A stretch of 42,279 nucleotides of DNA from Verrucomicrobiota bacterium (GCA_023430565.1 JAEZAD010000055.1:1-42279), one strand, 5' to 3'. Shown: positions 1 through 7,392, counted from the first letter of the stretch. Program-made: numbers and translations. The notes: generated by a model from the letters alone, not told the origin.

Positions 1-511
1 GATCCACCCCCGCCGTCGGCTCGTCCAACAACAAGAGCTGCGGCGAGTGAATCAAACACGCCGCCAGCGCCAGCCGCTGCTTCCAGCCACCCGACAACTC
101 ACCCGCCAGCTGCGCGCTCCGATTCTGCAACCCCAGCCGCTCCAGACTCCGCTCCACCGCCACCGCCCGCTCCCGCACGTCGTAAATCCGCGCGATGAAA
201 TCCAGGTTCTCCCGAATGCTCAGGTCCTCGTAGTAGCTGAACCGCTGCGTCATGTAGCCCACGTGCCGCTTGATCTCCGGCTGCTGAGTCCGCACGTCGA
301 AACCGAGACACGTCCCCTCGCCCGCGTCCGGCGTCAGCAGCCCGCACAGCATCCGGATAAACGTCGTCTTCCCCGACCCATTCGGACCGAGAAACCCAAA
401 TATCTCGCCGCGCCGCACCCGCAAATCGATCGCGTCCACGACCGTCCTCCCGTCAAACCGCTTCGTGATCCCCCTCACATCGACCGCGAACTGTTTTCCG
501 TCAAAACTCAT
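1..511 (-). CDS. ABC transporter ATP-binding protein (3' end cut by window edge)
   Basis: The first 170 residues of an ABC ATPase are visible, reading from ATG 511 off the left edge. The frame shows a Walker A motif (GPNGSGKTT), a Q-loop region (GYMTQRFSYYEDLSI), the signature LSGGWKQRLALA and Walker B LLLLDEPTAGVD, in the usual order and spacing. The Q-loop sequence resembles the YbhF/CcmA-like drug-export ATPases that work with a HlyD-type fusion protein and ABC-2 permeases. It lies 78 bp downstream of the fusion-protein gene on the same strand, so it probably belongs to the TetR-MFP-ABC operon. The permease genes would lie beyond the left edge. The gap to its upstream neighbour holds a dispersed repeat. 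I see no clear Shine-Dalgarno before the ATG. Confidence 0.93.
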   Translation of the reverse strand, partial: MSFDGKQFAVDVRGITKRFDGRTVVDAIDLRVRRGEIFGFLGPNGSGKTTFIRMLCGLLTPDAGEGTCLGFDVRTQQPEIKRHVGYMTQRFSYYEDLSIRENLDFIARIYDVRERAVAVERSLERLGLQNRSAQLAGELSGGWKQRLALAACLIHSPQLLLLDEPTAGVD

Positions 512-515
512 CGTA

Positions 516-545
516 ATGTCATTCTGAGCGAAGCGAAGAATCCAG
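516..545. repeat. Dispersed intergenic repeat of the 'VILSEAKNP' family
   Basis: The core GTCATTCTGAGCGAAGCG followed by AAGAATCC is a short sequence that recurs between genes in many unrelated bacterial genomes. When spuriously translated it gives the peptide VILSEAKNP. It sits in the 78-bp gap between the fusion-protein and ABC ATPase genes of one operon, directly upstream of the ATPase start. The family identification is from memory of the motif; copy number in this genome cannot be seen here. Confidence 0.7.
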
Positions 546-589
546 TTCGACCCTCGCATTCATAGGTGACGCCCGCTCACGCTGCTCCT

Positions 590-1561
590 TCACCTCGTCA
601 CATCCACCGGCTGCCCCGGATGCAACTCGGGTGCCGCCCCGCCTTCGAATGACGCCTCCACCATGAACACCAGCTTCGCCCGGTTCTCCCGATTGTAGAG
701 CACCGGCGGGGTGTATTCAGGACGCGGAGACAAATAACCTATCCGCGCCTCGACCGCCTCCCGTCCGCTCACCGTCACCTGCACCGCATCGCCCGCCTTC
801 AACCGCGCCCGCTCCGCCTCCGGCACGAAAAAACGCACCTTCAGATTCCGCGCCGGCAACAACGCCACCACCGGCGCCCCCGCGATCACGAATTCGCCTT
901 CCCGATACAGCGTGTCGTAAACCAGCGCCGCCTCCGGCGCGCGCTGCACCTTCTGGTCCACGCTCCAGTCCGCCCGCTCCTTCGCCGCCCGCGCCGCACT
1001 CACCTCCGCCTCCGCCACCGCAATCGCATCGCTCCGCCCGCCCAGCCGCGCCGTCGCCAGCTGCGCCGTCAACTCGTCCAGCGTCCGCGCCGCCTGCTCC
1101 CGCGCGATCCGCGCGCGATCGTAGTCGTTTTCCGAAATCACCTTCGTCCGGTGCAGTTCGCCGAGCCGATCATATTCCAAATTCGCCAGCTCCGCCGCCG
1201 CCCGCGCCTGCTCCTTGCGTGCTTCCAGCGCGGCGATTTCCGACGGACGCAGCCCTTTTCGCAAATCCGCCAGCCGCGCCTCCGCCGCGCGCAACTGCTC
1301 CTCCGTCTGCCGCTGCGCCGCCAGCTCCGCCTCCCGCTCCAGCGCAAACAACTCCGCCCCCGCCTCGACCGTCTCGCCCCGCGCCACCGCCAGCCGCTCG
1401 ACCCGCCCGCCCAGCGGCGCCGCCACGTGCACGAACTCGCCTTCGAGATACCCCTGCCACCGCACCTCCCGCTCCCGCGCACATCCGCCCCACGCCACCA
1501 ACAGCGCCAGCATGCCCACGCTCCATCCCGCCCGGCCATCAATGAGGAAACAGTTTTTCAT
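590..1561 (-). CDS. HlyD-family membrane fusion protein (efflux periplasmic adaptor)
   Basis: This 323-residue periplasmic adaptor links an inner-membrane ABC pump to an outer-membrane channel. The N-terminus has a hydrophobic export segment (residues about 14-26) ending in a cysteine (WGGC), a weak lipobox. A lipoyl half-domain follows (YLEGEFVHVAAPLGGRVERLAVARGETVEAG), then a long Ala/Glu/Arg-rich alpha-helical hairpin (about residues 75-195), then the beta-barrel part (FFVPEAERARLKAGDAVQVTV). The architecture matches the YbhG/YhiI type. The ATG at 1561 lies inside the end of the upstream tetR gene (23-bp overlap), which suggests translational coupling. The ABC ATPase follows downstream. 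The substrate is not evident. Confidence 0.92.
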   Translation of the reverse strand: MKNCFLIDGRAGWSVGMLALLVAWGGCAREREVRWQGYLEGEFVHVAAPLGGRVERLAVARGETVEAGAELFALEREAELAAQRQTEEQLRAAEARLADLRKGLRPSEIAALEARKEQARAAAELANLEYDRLGELHRTKVISENDYDRARIAREQAARTLDELTAQLATARLGGRSDAIAVAEAEVSAARAAKERADWSVDQKVQRAPEAALVYDTLYREGEFVIAGAPVVALLPARNLKVRFFVPEAERARLKAGDAVQVTVSGREAVEARIGYLSPRPEYTPPVLYNRENRAKLVFMVEASFEGGAAPELHPGQPVDVTR

Positions 1562-2195
1562 ATTCCTTCTTTCCGGCGGCCGTCAGCAGCCCGCCAAAAA
1601 ATATCCGCAACCCCTCCTCGAACGCGAGCTCCGGCCGCGTCCGCAACCGCTGCAGCACCTCCGGCTGCATCAGCCCCTGCATCGCATGCAGATAAAATTC
1701 GCTCGCAAACACCGGACTCACGTCCTCCCGCACCGCGCCCGCGCGCTGACCTTCCTCGATGAACCGTCCGAAAATATAAGGCAGATTCTTCGCGCGCAGT
1801 TCCTGCACATGCCGGTGCAGCCGCGGCGCCCCCCGCTGCAAATCCGCCAGGATCTCCGGTCGCACCCGCGCGAGCCGCCCGACCGCCGCCTGCGCAAACC
1901 CCCGCAGCTTCTCCGCAAACCCCAGCCCCCGCTCCGCCAACAGCCGTTCCGCCTCGCTCCGCAATCCCGCCGCAAACGCCTCGAACACCGCACGCACGAG
2001 ATCGTCCTTCCCGCGAAAATACACATACAGCGTCTTTTTGCTCATCCCCAATTCCGCCGCCAGATCGTCCATCTTGAACGCGCTGTAACCCGCCGCGAAA
2101 ACCCTCTCCCGCGCACACCCCAGGATCTTCACCGACACGCCGTCCGCCGCGGTTTCCTTCCGCCTCCGCTCGCCTCGTGTCTTCGTCGCGCTCAT
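1539..2195 (-). CDS. TetR/AcrR-family transcriptional repressor
   Basis: This 218-residue regulator has a typical N-terminal TetR helix-turn-helix: ILGCARERVFAAGYSAFKMDDLAAELGMSKKTLYVYFRGKDDLVRAVF, about residues 23-70. The C-terminal ligand-binding domain is long and helical. Start ATG 2195 gives the usual length; upstream extension has no domain support and would run through the operator. It is the first gene of an operon with the fusion protein and ABC ATPase, like the CecR (YbiH)-YbhGFSR arrangement of enterobacteria. By that analogy it probably represses its own efflux operon until a ligand binds. A perfect 8-bp inverted repeat lies just upstream over the probable promoter. Confidence 0.93.
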   Translation of the reverse strand: MSATKTRGERRRKETAADGVSVKILGCARERVFAAGYSAFKMDDLAAELGMSKKTLYVYFRGKDDLVRAVFEAFAAGLRSEAERLLAERGLGFAEKLRGFAQAAVGRLARVRPEILADLQRGAPRLHRHVQELRAKNLPYIFGRFIEEGQRAGAVREDVSPVFASEFYLHAMQGLMQPEVLQRLRTRPELAFEEGLRIFFGGLLTAAGKKEYEKLFPH

Positions 2196-2202
2196 GCCAC
2201 GT

Positions 2203-2230
2203 GGAAACTCTAAACTTGTTCTGAGTTTCC
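2203..2230. promoter_or_regulatory. Inverted repeat: candidate TetR operator
   Basis: GGAAACTC (2203-2210) and GAGTTTCC (2223-2230) form a perfect 8-bp inverted repeat with a 12-bp spacer. It begins 7 bp upstream of the tetR start and overlaps the predicted -10 and spacer. TetR-family repressors commonly bind such palindromes to control themselves and the adjacent operon. That this regulator binds here is inference. Confidence 0.6.
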
Positions 2231-2236
2231 GGTCAA
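2209..2236 (-). promoter_or_regulatory. Candidate sigma-70-type promoter of the tetR-efflux operon
   Basis: On the minus strand, TTGACC (2236-2231) is followed after 16 bp by TTTAGA (2214-2209). The -35 is good and the -10 mediocre. Transcription would start only a few bases before the ATG at 2195, giving a very short leader. The inverted repeat occupies the same bases, which suits repression by steric block. Confidence 0.4.
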
Positions 2237-2316
2237 GCCGCCGTTCCTGCCTCGGAATCCGCCGCACTTGTGACCGTTTCCGCCCCGGCCCGTCTCTTGA
2301 CGATCCCCCTGCCTCG

Positions 2317-2922
2317 ATGTTTAGTCCCGCGATGCTTTCGCTGCCGCGCCTCCGCCCGACCGCCGTCGTCGTCGCCTTGCTCGCGTTCGGCGCCGCCCCG
2401 CTCGCCGGCTCCACGCCTTCGCCTTTTCTGCCGCCCGAAACCTCCACCGAAGCCGCGCCCACGCAGGATTCCCCGATCGAACTGCGCGGCATCATGATGG
2501 CCGGCGACAGCGTGATGTTCAGCATCTACGACACCGCCACCCGCTCCAGCTCCTGGGTCCGCCTCAACCAGACCGGCAGCGAATTCATCGTGCGTTCCTA
2601 CGACCCCGCCCGCGACACCGTCACCGTCGATCACAACGGCCGCACCGTCACCCTCGCACTGAAGACCGCCAAAGTCGCCTCCGCTCCCGTCGCCGCGCCG
2701 CAACCCGTCGTCGCCACCCCCAATGTCCCGCAACCCGTCACCGGGCCCGTCGTGTTGAACCCCACGCCCGCCGACGAACAACGCCGCCTCGAAGCCATCG
2801 CCGCCGAGGTCAACCGCCGCCGTCAACTTCGCCAGCAAGCCCTCCAAGCCAGCCGCCAGGCCGCCGGCCAACCCCCGCAAGGCCTCCCCCCCGGCGCCAC
2901 GCCGCCGCCGCAGCAGCGGTAG
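2317..2922 (+). CDS. Exported protein of unknown function, PilP/GspC-like core
   Basis: Not a recognised named gene. The 201-residue product from ATG 2317 begins with a hydrophobic export signal (TAVVVALLAFGAAPLAGS, about residues 16-33). A short globular segment follows (ELRGIMMAGDSVMFSIYDT ... VTVDHNGRTVTLAL, about residues 55-115). The tail is rich in Pro, Ala, Gln and Arg with a basic coiled-coil-like stretch (residues about 145-185). The globular part, with 'G..GD', 'YD' and 'HNGRTVTL' spacing, resembles the small SH3-like domain of PilP/GspC proteins and of the pilP-like gene at 23552-24079, but this is weak. A longer start at 2194 is open but adds an Arg-rich sequence that overlaps the tetR operator. 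It is divergent from tetR. Confidence 0.7.
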   Translation: MFSPAMLSLPRLRPTAVVVALLAFGAAPLAGSTPSPFLPPETSTEAAPTQDSPIELRGIMMAGDSVMFSIYDTATRSSSWVRLNQTGSEFIVRSYDPARDTVTVDHNGRTVTLALKTAKVASAPVAAPQPVVATPNVPQPVTGPVVLNPTPADEQRRLEAIAAEVNRRRQLRQQALQASRQAAGQPPQGLPPGATPPPQQR

Positions 2923-2983
2923 GCCGCTGCCCATCGCGACGCGGCGCCCTCACCGCGCGCCACGTCCGCAGCTCAACCCCGCC

Positions 2984-3002
2984 GACAAAATAACTTTTTG
3001 TC
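2984..3002. other. AT-rich hairpin upstream of the ABC exporter genes
   Basis: GACAAAA (2984-2990) and TTTTGTC (2996-3002) form a 7-bp perfect stem with loop TAACT in otherwise GC-rich DNA. It lies 62 bp after the preceding gene and 34 bp before the exporter start. It could be a weak terminator, an operator or promoter DNA; there is no T-tract after it. Confidence 0.35.
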
Positions 3003-3035
3003 TGCCCCCGCGCTCGCGCTAGCGTTTCCGTTCGC

Positions 3036-4952
3036 ATGCGCGCTCCCGAGCCTCCGAACACCGCCGCCGGCCCCACGAACGGCCAGCTCATCCGGCGCCT
3101 GTTCGCGCTCACGTGGCGCTACCGCCGCGGCTGCATCAAGGTCCTCTCGATTCAGATCGTCCTCCTCACGCTCGGCATCGGCGGCCTCAGCTTCACCGGC
3201 GTCGGCATCGACTACATCCGCCACAAGGTCTCCGGCGTTCCGCTCTCGCCCAACCCGCTCCACATCGCGCTCCCCGAAGACTGGCCGTGGCAACAGGTCA
3301 TCAGTCTCCTCGCCGGCCTCATCCTCGTCCTGGCCCTCACCCGCGCGCTGCTCAACTACACCTACCTCGTCTCCGTCAACAAACTCGTCCAGCAGCAGCT
3401 CGTCGTCGACCTCCGCGGCCAGGTCTACGACAAGCTCCAGCGGCTCTCCTTCCGCTTCTTCGACGCCAACACCACCGGCTCCATCATCACGCGCGTCACC
3501 AGCGACGTTCAGTCCGTCCGCATGTTCGTCGACCAGGTCCTCATCCAAAGCGTGATCATGGTCATCTCACTCACCGTCTACATCGTCTACATGGCGAGCC
3601 TCAGCCCCGCCCTCACCCTCGCCTGCCTCGCCACCACCCCGCTCCTCTGGGGCCTCGCCGCCTGGTTCTCCAAAAAAATCCAGCCCGCCTACGCGCACAA
3701 CCGCACCCTCGTCGAGAAGATGGTCCAGTATCTCGCCGAAAGCATCCAGGGCATCGCCGTCACCAAAGGCTTCGGCCGCGAAGCCGAAAACCGCGCGAAG
3801 TTCGACGCCGCCAACCGCGCCTGCCTCGAACAACAGCACGCCATCTTCTGGCGCGTCAGCCTCTTCTCCCCCGCCGTCGGTTTCCTCACCCGCATCAACA
3901 TGATGGTCCTCCTCGGCTACGGCGGCTGGCTCGTCATCCAGGGCCAGCTTCCGCTCGGCGCCGGCCTGATCGTCTTCGCCGGCCTCCTCGAACAATTCTC
4001 CGGGCAGGTGAACAACATCGCGACCATCGTAAACAGCATCCAGCAATCGCTCATCGGCGCCCGCCGCGTCTTCGAAATCCTCGACGCCCCCGTCGAGGTT
4101 CAAAACCTGCCCGACGCCCTCCGCCGCCCGCGCCTCGAGGGCGCCGTTCGCTTCGATCGCGTCTCCTTCATTTACCACCCGCTTCCGTCCGCCTCGCCCG
4201 ACCTCCGCGATCCCCAACCCGTCCTCCACGACGTTTCGCTCGACGTCAAACCCGGCCAGTGCGTCGCCATCCTCGGCGCCACCGGCGCCGGTAAAAGCGT
4301 CTTCATGAGCCTCATCCCGCGCTTCTACGATCCGACGTCCGGCGCCGTGCTCATCGACGGCATCGACGCCCGCCACCTCCACCTCGACGACCTCCGCCGC
4401 AACATCGGCATCGTCTTCCAGGAAAGCTTCCTCTTCTCCAACACCATCGCCGCCAACATCGCCTTCGGCCACCCCGAAGCCACCCGCGACCAAATCGAGC
4501 GCGCCGCGAAAATCGCCGCCGCCCACGACTTCATCGCCGCGCTCCCCAAAGGCTACGACACCATCCTCGGCGAAAGCGGGAGCAGCCTCTCCGGCGGACA
4601 ACGCCAGCGCCTCGCCATCGCCCGCGCCGTCCTTCTCGAACCGTCGATCCTCCTCCTCGACGATCCCACCGCCGCGATCGATTCCGAAACCGAACAAGAA
4701 ATCTTCTCCGCCCTCGACCGCGCCATCGCCGGCCGCACCACCTTCATCGTCGCCCATCGCCTCAGCACACTCCGCCGCGCCGACTTCATCATCGTCATGG
4801 AAGACGGCCGCCTCGTCCAACGCGGCACCCACGATGAGTTGATGAAAACCCCCGGCCCCTACCTCCGCGTCGCCCGCCTACAACTCGTGGATGCCCGCGA
4901 CATCCAGGTAGGGCGAGGCGTCCCCGCCGAGCCGCCCTCGTCCGCGACATGA
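3036..4952 (+). CDS. ABC exporter half-transporter with non-canonical Walker B (MdlA/TM287-like)
   Basis: A 638-residue type IV ABC exporter subunit: membrane domain (about residues 20-345, with the LSFRFFD and TSDVQSVR coupling-helix region) followed by a nucleotide-binding domain. Walker A is GATGAGKS (414-421), the signature is canonical LSGGQ (518-522) and the H-loop His is 574. The Walker B is ILLLDDP, so the catalytic Glu is replaced by Asp543. In TM287/288-like heterodimers that change marks the subunit contributing the Walker motifs of the non-hydrolytic site. The last residues (QVGRGVPAEPPSSAT) are encoded by a dispersed repeat and look added to the normal C-terminus. The stop overlaps the partner's start as ATGA, so the two are co-translated. 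The substrate (lipid, drug or peptide) is unknown. Confidence 0.92.
   Translation: MRAPEPPNTAAGPTNGQLIRRLFALTWRYRRGCIKVLSIQIVLLTLGIGGLSFTGVGIDYIRHKVSGVPLSPNPLHIALPEDWPWQQVISLLAGLILVLALTRALLNYTYLVSVNKLVQQQLVVDLRGQVYDKLQRLSFRFFDANTTGSIITRVTSDVQSVRMFVDQVLIQSVIMVISLTVYIVYMASLSPALTLACLATTPLLWGLAAWFSKKIQPAYAHNRTLVEKMVQYLAESIQGIAVTKGFGREAENRAKFDAANRACLEQQHAIFWRVSLFSPAVGFLTRINMMVLLGYGGWLVIQGQLPLGAGLIVFAGLLEQFSGQVNNIATIVNSIQQSLIGARRVFEILDAPVEVQNLPDALRRPRLEGAVRFDRVSFIYHPLPSASPDLRDPQPVLHDVSLDVKPGQCVAILGATGAGKSVFMSLIPRFYDPTSGAVLIDGIDARHLHLDDLRRNIGIVFQESFLFSNTIAANIAFGHPEATRDQIERAAKIAAAHDFIAALPKGYDTILGESGSSLSGGQRQRLAIARAVLLEPSILLLDDPTAAIDSETEQEIFSALDRAIAGRTTFIVAHRLSTLRRADFIIVMEDGRLVQRGTHDELMKTPGPYLRVARLQLVDARDIQVGRGVPAEPPSSAT
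4908..4948 (+). repeat. Dispersed GC-rich repeat forming the 3' end of the exporter gene
   Basis: The segment starting GTAGGGCGAGGCGTCC and continuing CCGCCGAGCCG is shared with other sites. A 21-bp core at 4917-4937 is identical to 40693-40713, and the GTAGGGCGA head recurs at 16279. Here it lies inside the coding frame and encodes the last residues of the upstream exporter subunit, right up to the ATGA junction. Confidence 0.7.
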
Positions 4953-6850
4953 AATCCCCGCCCGCTACCAACCTCCTCGTCCACCGCACCCGCGACGACG
5001 AAGACGACGAGCAATTCCGCCCGCTCGAGTGGGGACTCATCCGCCGCCTCTTCGGCTACACGCGCGCCGTCGCCGCGAAACGCAACTGGCTCATCTTCCT
5101 CTCCGCCGTCCGCTCCACCCAGCTCGCCGCCCTCGTCTGGTTCGCCGCCGAAATCATCAACGGCCCCATCGCCCAACGCGACCTCTCCGCCCTCGGCTAT
5201 GCCGTCGGCGCCTACGCCCTCCTCGCCATCGTCACCGACGGCCTCTTTCACTTCCGCCAGCGCTTCGCCCTCGAGATCGGCGAGTCCGTCGTCAACCAGC
5301 TCCGCTCCGAACTCTTCGCCCGCGTCCAGCGCCAGCCGATGAGCTTCTTCCACCGCGTGAAGCTCGGCCGTATCATCAGCCGCGCTACAAGCGACGTCGA
5401 ATCGCTCCGCACCGGCATCCAGGACGTCGCCTTCGTCTCCATCGTCCAGTTCGGCGGCATGGTCGTCGCCGCACTCGTCATGGCTTGGAAGGACTGGCCG
5501 ATGTTCCTCGTCGTCGCCGGCATGGCGCCCGTCCTCTGGCTCATCAACAACCACTTTCGCATGCGGCTCAGCCAGCAGTCGCGCTCCGCCAGCGAAAGCT
5601 TCAGCCGCGTCACCGCCACCCTCGCCGAATCCGTTGGCGGCATGCGCGTCACCCAGGGCTTCGTCCGCCAGGAAACCAACCTCGGCCTCTTCCGCAGCCT
5701 CCTCTCCGACCACGCCCGCTACAACATCGCGCTCGCCCGCACCTCCGCGATCCTCACGCCGCTCCTCGAGCTCAACAGCCAGTTTTTCATCGCCGTCCTC
5801 CTCATGTTCGGCGGCTGGCGCGTCTTCGGCGGCGACATGACGATCGACGGCCTCATCACCTTCTTCTTCCTCGCCAACCAATTTTTCTCCCCCATCGCCT
5901 CGATCGGCACCCAATACAACCAGGCCCTCATCGCCATGGCCGGCGCCGAACGCGTCTTCCGCATGATCGACGCCAAACCCGAGTGGGAAGACGACCCGGC
6001 CGCCACGGATCTTCCAGATCCGCGTCGGAGCAACGAGCAACGAGCCGGAAGCAAGCACCCGTCCGATCCTGCTCCTTCCTCCCTGCTCCCTGCTCCTCCC
6101 GGAATTCGAATCGAATTCCGGGCCGTGAACTTCGGCTACGACCCCGCCCGCCCCGTCCTCCACGAGGTCACCTTCACCGCCGAACCCGGGCAGACCATCG
6201 CGCTCGTCGGCCACACCGGCAGCGGCAAGAGCTCCATCGTCAACCTCGTATCCAAATTCTATCTACCGACGTCCGGCGAGCTCCTCGTCGACGGCCGCGA
6301 CATCCGCACCGTCACCAGCCACTCGCTCCACCGCCAGACCGGTATGGTGCAGCAGACCAACTTCCTCTTCAGCGGCACCATCCTCGAAAACATCCGCTTC
6401 GCCCATCCCGACGCCACCGACGCCGACATCCGCGACGCCGCCCGCCGCCTCGACTGCCTCGACCTCCTCGAAGCGCTGCCCAATGGCCTGCTCACCGAAG
6501 TCGGCGAGCGCGGGTCGGGCCTCTCCGTCGGCCAGCGCCAGCTCATCTGCTTCGTCCGCGCCCTCCTCGCCGATCCGCGCCTCGTCATCCTCGACGAAGC
6601 CACGAGCTCCATCGACGCGCTCACCGAGGCGCGCCTGCAAAAAGCCCTCGTCGAACTCCTGCGCGGCCGCACGAGCTTCGTCGTCGCCCATCGCCTGAGC
6701 ACCATTCGCCACGCCGATCTCGTTCTCGTGCTTGATCAGGGCCGCGTCATCGAGCGCGGCACCCACGCCGAACTGCTGTCTCAGCGCGGGCACTACGCGA
6801 CCCTCTACGGCCAGTTCGTGCAGCTCGACTCCCCGCCCCACGGGTCGTAG
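4949..6850 (+). CDS. ABC exporter half-transporter, catalytic partner (MdlB/TM288-like)
   Basis: A 633-residue partner of the preceding subunit. The membrane domain spans about residues 30-340. The nucleotide-binding domain has Walker A GHTGSGKS (421-428), Walker B LVILDEA with the canonical Glu550, and H-loop His581. The signature is altered to LSVGQ (525-529). Together with the DDP Walker B of the first subunit this predicts one consensus and one degenerate ATP site, as in TM287/288. The first 20 residues are acidic (RDDEDDEQ). Between the two domains, residues about 352-384 form a low-complexity Pro/Ser/Ala stretch that family members lack, encoded by repeat-like DNA. The start is fixed by the 4-bp overlap. 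Confidence 0.93.
   Translation: MKSPPATNLLVHRTRDDEDDEQFRPLEWGLIRRLFGYTRAVAAKRNWLIFLSAVRSTQLAALVWFAAEIINGPIAQRDLSALGYAVGAYALLAIVTDGLFHFRQRFALEIGESVVNQLRSELFARVQRQPMSFFHRVKLGRIISRATSDVESLRTGIQDVAFVSIVQFGGMVVAALVMAWKDWPMFLVVAGMAPVLWLINNHFRMRLSQQSRSASESFSRVTATLAESVGGMRVTQGFVRQETNLGLFRSLLSDHARYNIALARTSAILTPLLELNSQFFIAVLLMFGGWRVFGGDMTIDGLITFFFLANQFFSPIASIGTQYNQALIAMAGAERVFRMIDAKPEWEDDPAATDLPDPRRSNEQRAGSKHPSDPAPSSLLPAPPGIRIEFRAVNFGYDPARPVLHEVTFTAEPGQTIALVGHTGSGKSSIVNLVSKFYLPTSGELLVDGRDIRTVTSHSLHRQTGMVQQTNFLFSGTILENIRFAHPDATDADIRDAARRLDCLDLLEALPNGLLTEVGERGSGLSVGQRQLICFVRALLADPRLVILDEATSSIDALTEARLQKALVELLRGRTSFVVAHRLSTIRHADLVLVLDQGRVIERGTHAELLSQRGHYATLYGQFVQLDSPPHGS
6002..6122 (+). other. Repeat-like insertion with a perfect palindrome inside the exporter gene
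   Basis: The DNA for the interdomain linker contains repeated GAGCAACGAGCAACGAG on one side and CTGCTCC/CCTGCTCC repeats on the other. It ends in a perfect 25-bp palindrome (6098-6122: CCCGGAATTCGA, one central A, TCGAATTCCGGG). The reading frame stays open. This composition differs from the surrounding NBD and membrane-domain DNA and suggests capture of an intergenic repeat in frame. Confidence 0.55.
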
Positions 6851-6968
6851 CCCGCGGGTTTGTTCGCGCCCGAACTCCCGTCACTTCATTTACACAAGCA
6901 AAAAACGGCGACTTACGCAGGTGTTCTCCCTCTGAAAATGTGAAGATTCTCCTAGGCAAAGCGGCCGT

Positions 6969-7003
6969 TTTCCCTCTAGAACGGGCCCTGCTTTCGAGGG
7001 AAA
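6969..7003. promoter_or_regulatory. Inverted repeat in the leader of the SWIB gene
   Basis: TTTCCCTC (6969-6976) and GAGGGAAA (6996-7003) are perfect 8-bp arms separated by 19 bp, ending 22 bp before the SWIB start codon. The arms could form an mRNA stem close to the ribosome binding site or bind a regulator. I see no convincing -10/-35 pair in this more AT-rich 175-bp gap. Confidence 0.4.
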
Positions 7004-7025
7004 GCACACAACCCAAAATCAAATC

Positions 7026-7295
7026 ATGGCTAAAAAATCCGCTCGCAAACCGAACGCCGCATTCATGAAACCGGTCACGCCCGACGCCGCTCTTTCCGCC
7101 GTCGTTGGCTCGTCCCCGATGCCCCGCACGGAGCTCACCAAGAAGCTCTGGGCCTACATCAAGAAGAACGGTCTGCAGGACAAGAAGACCAAGACCCAGA
7201 TCAACGCCGACGACAAACTGAAGGCCGTCTTCAACGGCAAGAAGTCCGTTTCCATGTTCGAGATGACGAAGCTGGTCTCCGGCCACGTCTCCTGA
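7026..7295 (+). CDS. SWIB/MDM2-domain protein
   Basis: The 89-residue protein consists of a basic N-terminus (MAKKSARKPNAAFMKPVTP) and one SWIB domain. Visible domain features are MPRTELTKKLWAYIKKNGLQD and KAVFNGKKSVSMFEMTKLVSGH, spanning about residues 20-87. SWIB domains are best known from eukaryotic chromatin remodelling. Stand-alone small forms occur in chlamydiae, verrucomicrobia and plants, where a nucleoid or DNA-condensation role is suspected. The gene stands alone, with its own 175-bp leader and a strong terminator 25 bp after the stop, so it is probably a monocistronic, well-expressed gene. Confidence 0.95.
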   Translation: MAKKSARKPNAAFMKPVTPDAALSAVVGSSPMPRTELTKKLWAYIKKNGLQDKKTKTQINADDKLKAVFNGKKSVSMFEMTKLVSGHVS

Positions 7296-7320
7296 GCTTA
7301 ACGCCACGTTCGACTTTCCA

Positions 7321-7350
7321 AACCGCCGCGCATCCCGCGGCGGTTTTTTT
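7321..7350 (+). terminator. Rho-independent terminator of the SWIB gene
   Basis: AACCGCCGCG (7321-7330), loop CATCC, CGCGGCGGTT (7336-7345), followed by T residues to 7350. A 10-bp perfect stem with U-tract. Confidence 0.93.
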
Positions 7351-7363
7351 GCGCCCGCGCCCC

Positions 7364-7392
7364 GTAGCCGCGAGCGCCAGCGCGCGGTCGCC
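7364..7392 (+). repeat. Dispersed intergenic repeat (GTAGC..GCGAGCGCCAGCG family)
   Basis: GTAGCCGCGAGCGCCAGCG at this site resembles GTAGCGGCGAGCGCCAGCGA at 10158 and GTAGCGGCAAACGCCAGCGA at 12214. All three lie between genes in the same orientation, which marks a short dispersed repeat family. Confidence 0.65.

Noticed and set aside
47..565. A plus-strand frame ending in VILSEAKNP
   Set aside because: It is antisense to the ABC ATPase, is Pro/Arg/His-rich, and ends in the intergenic repeat.
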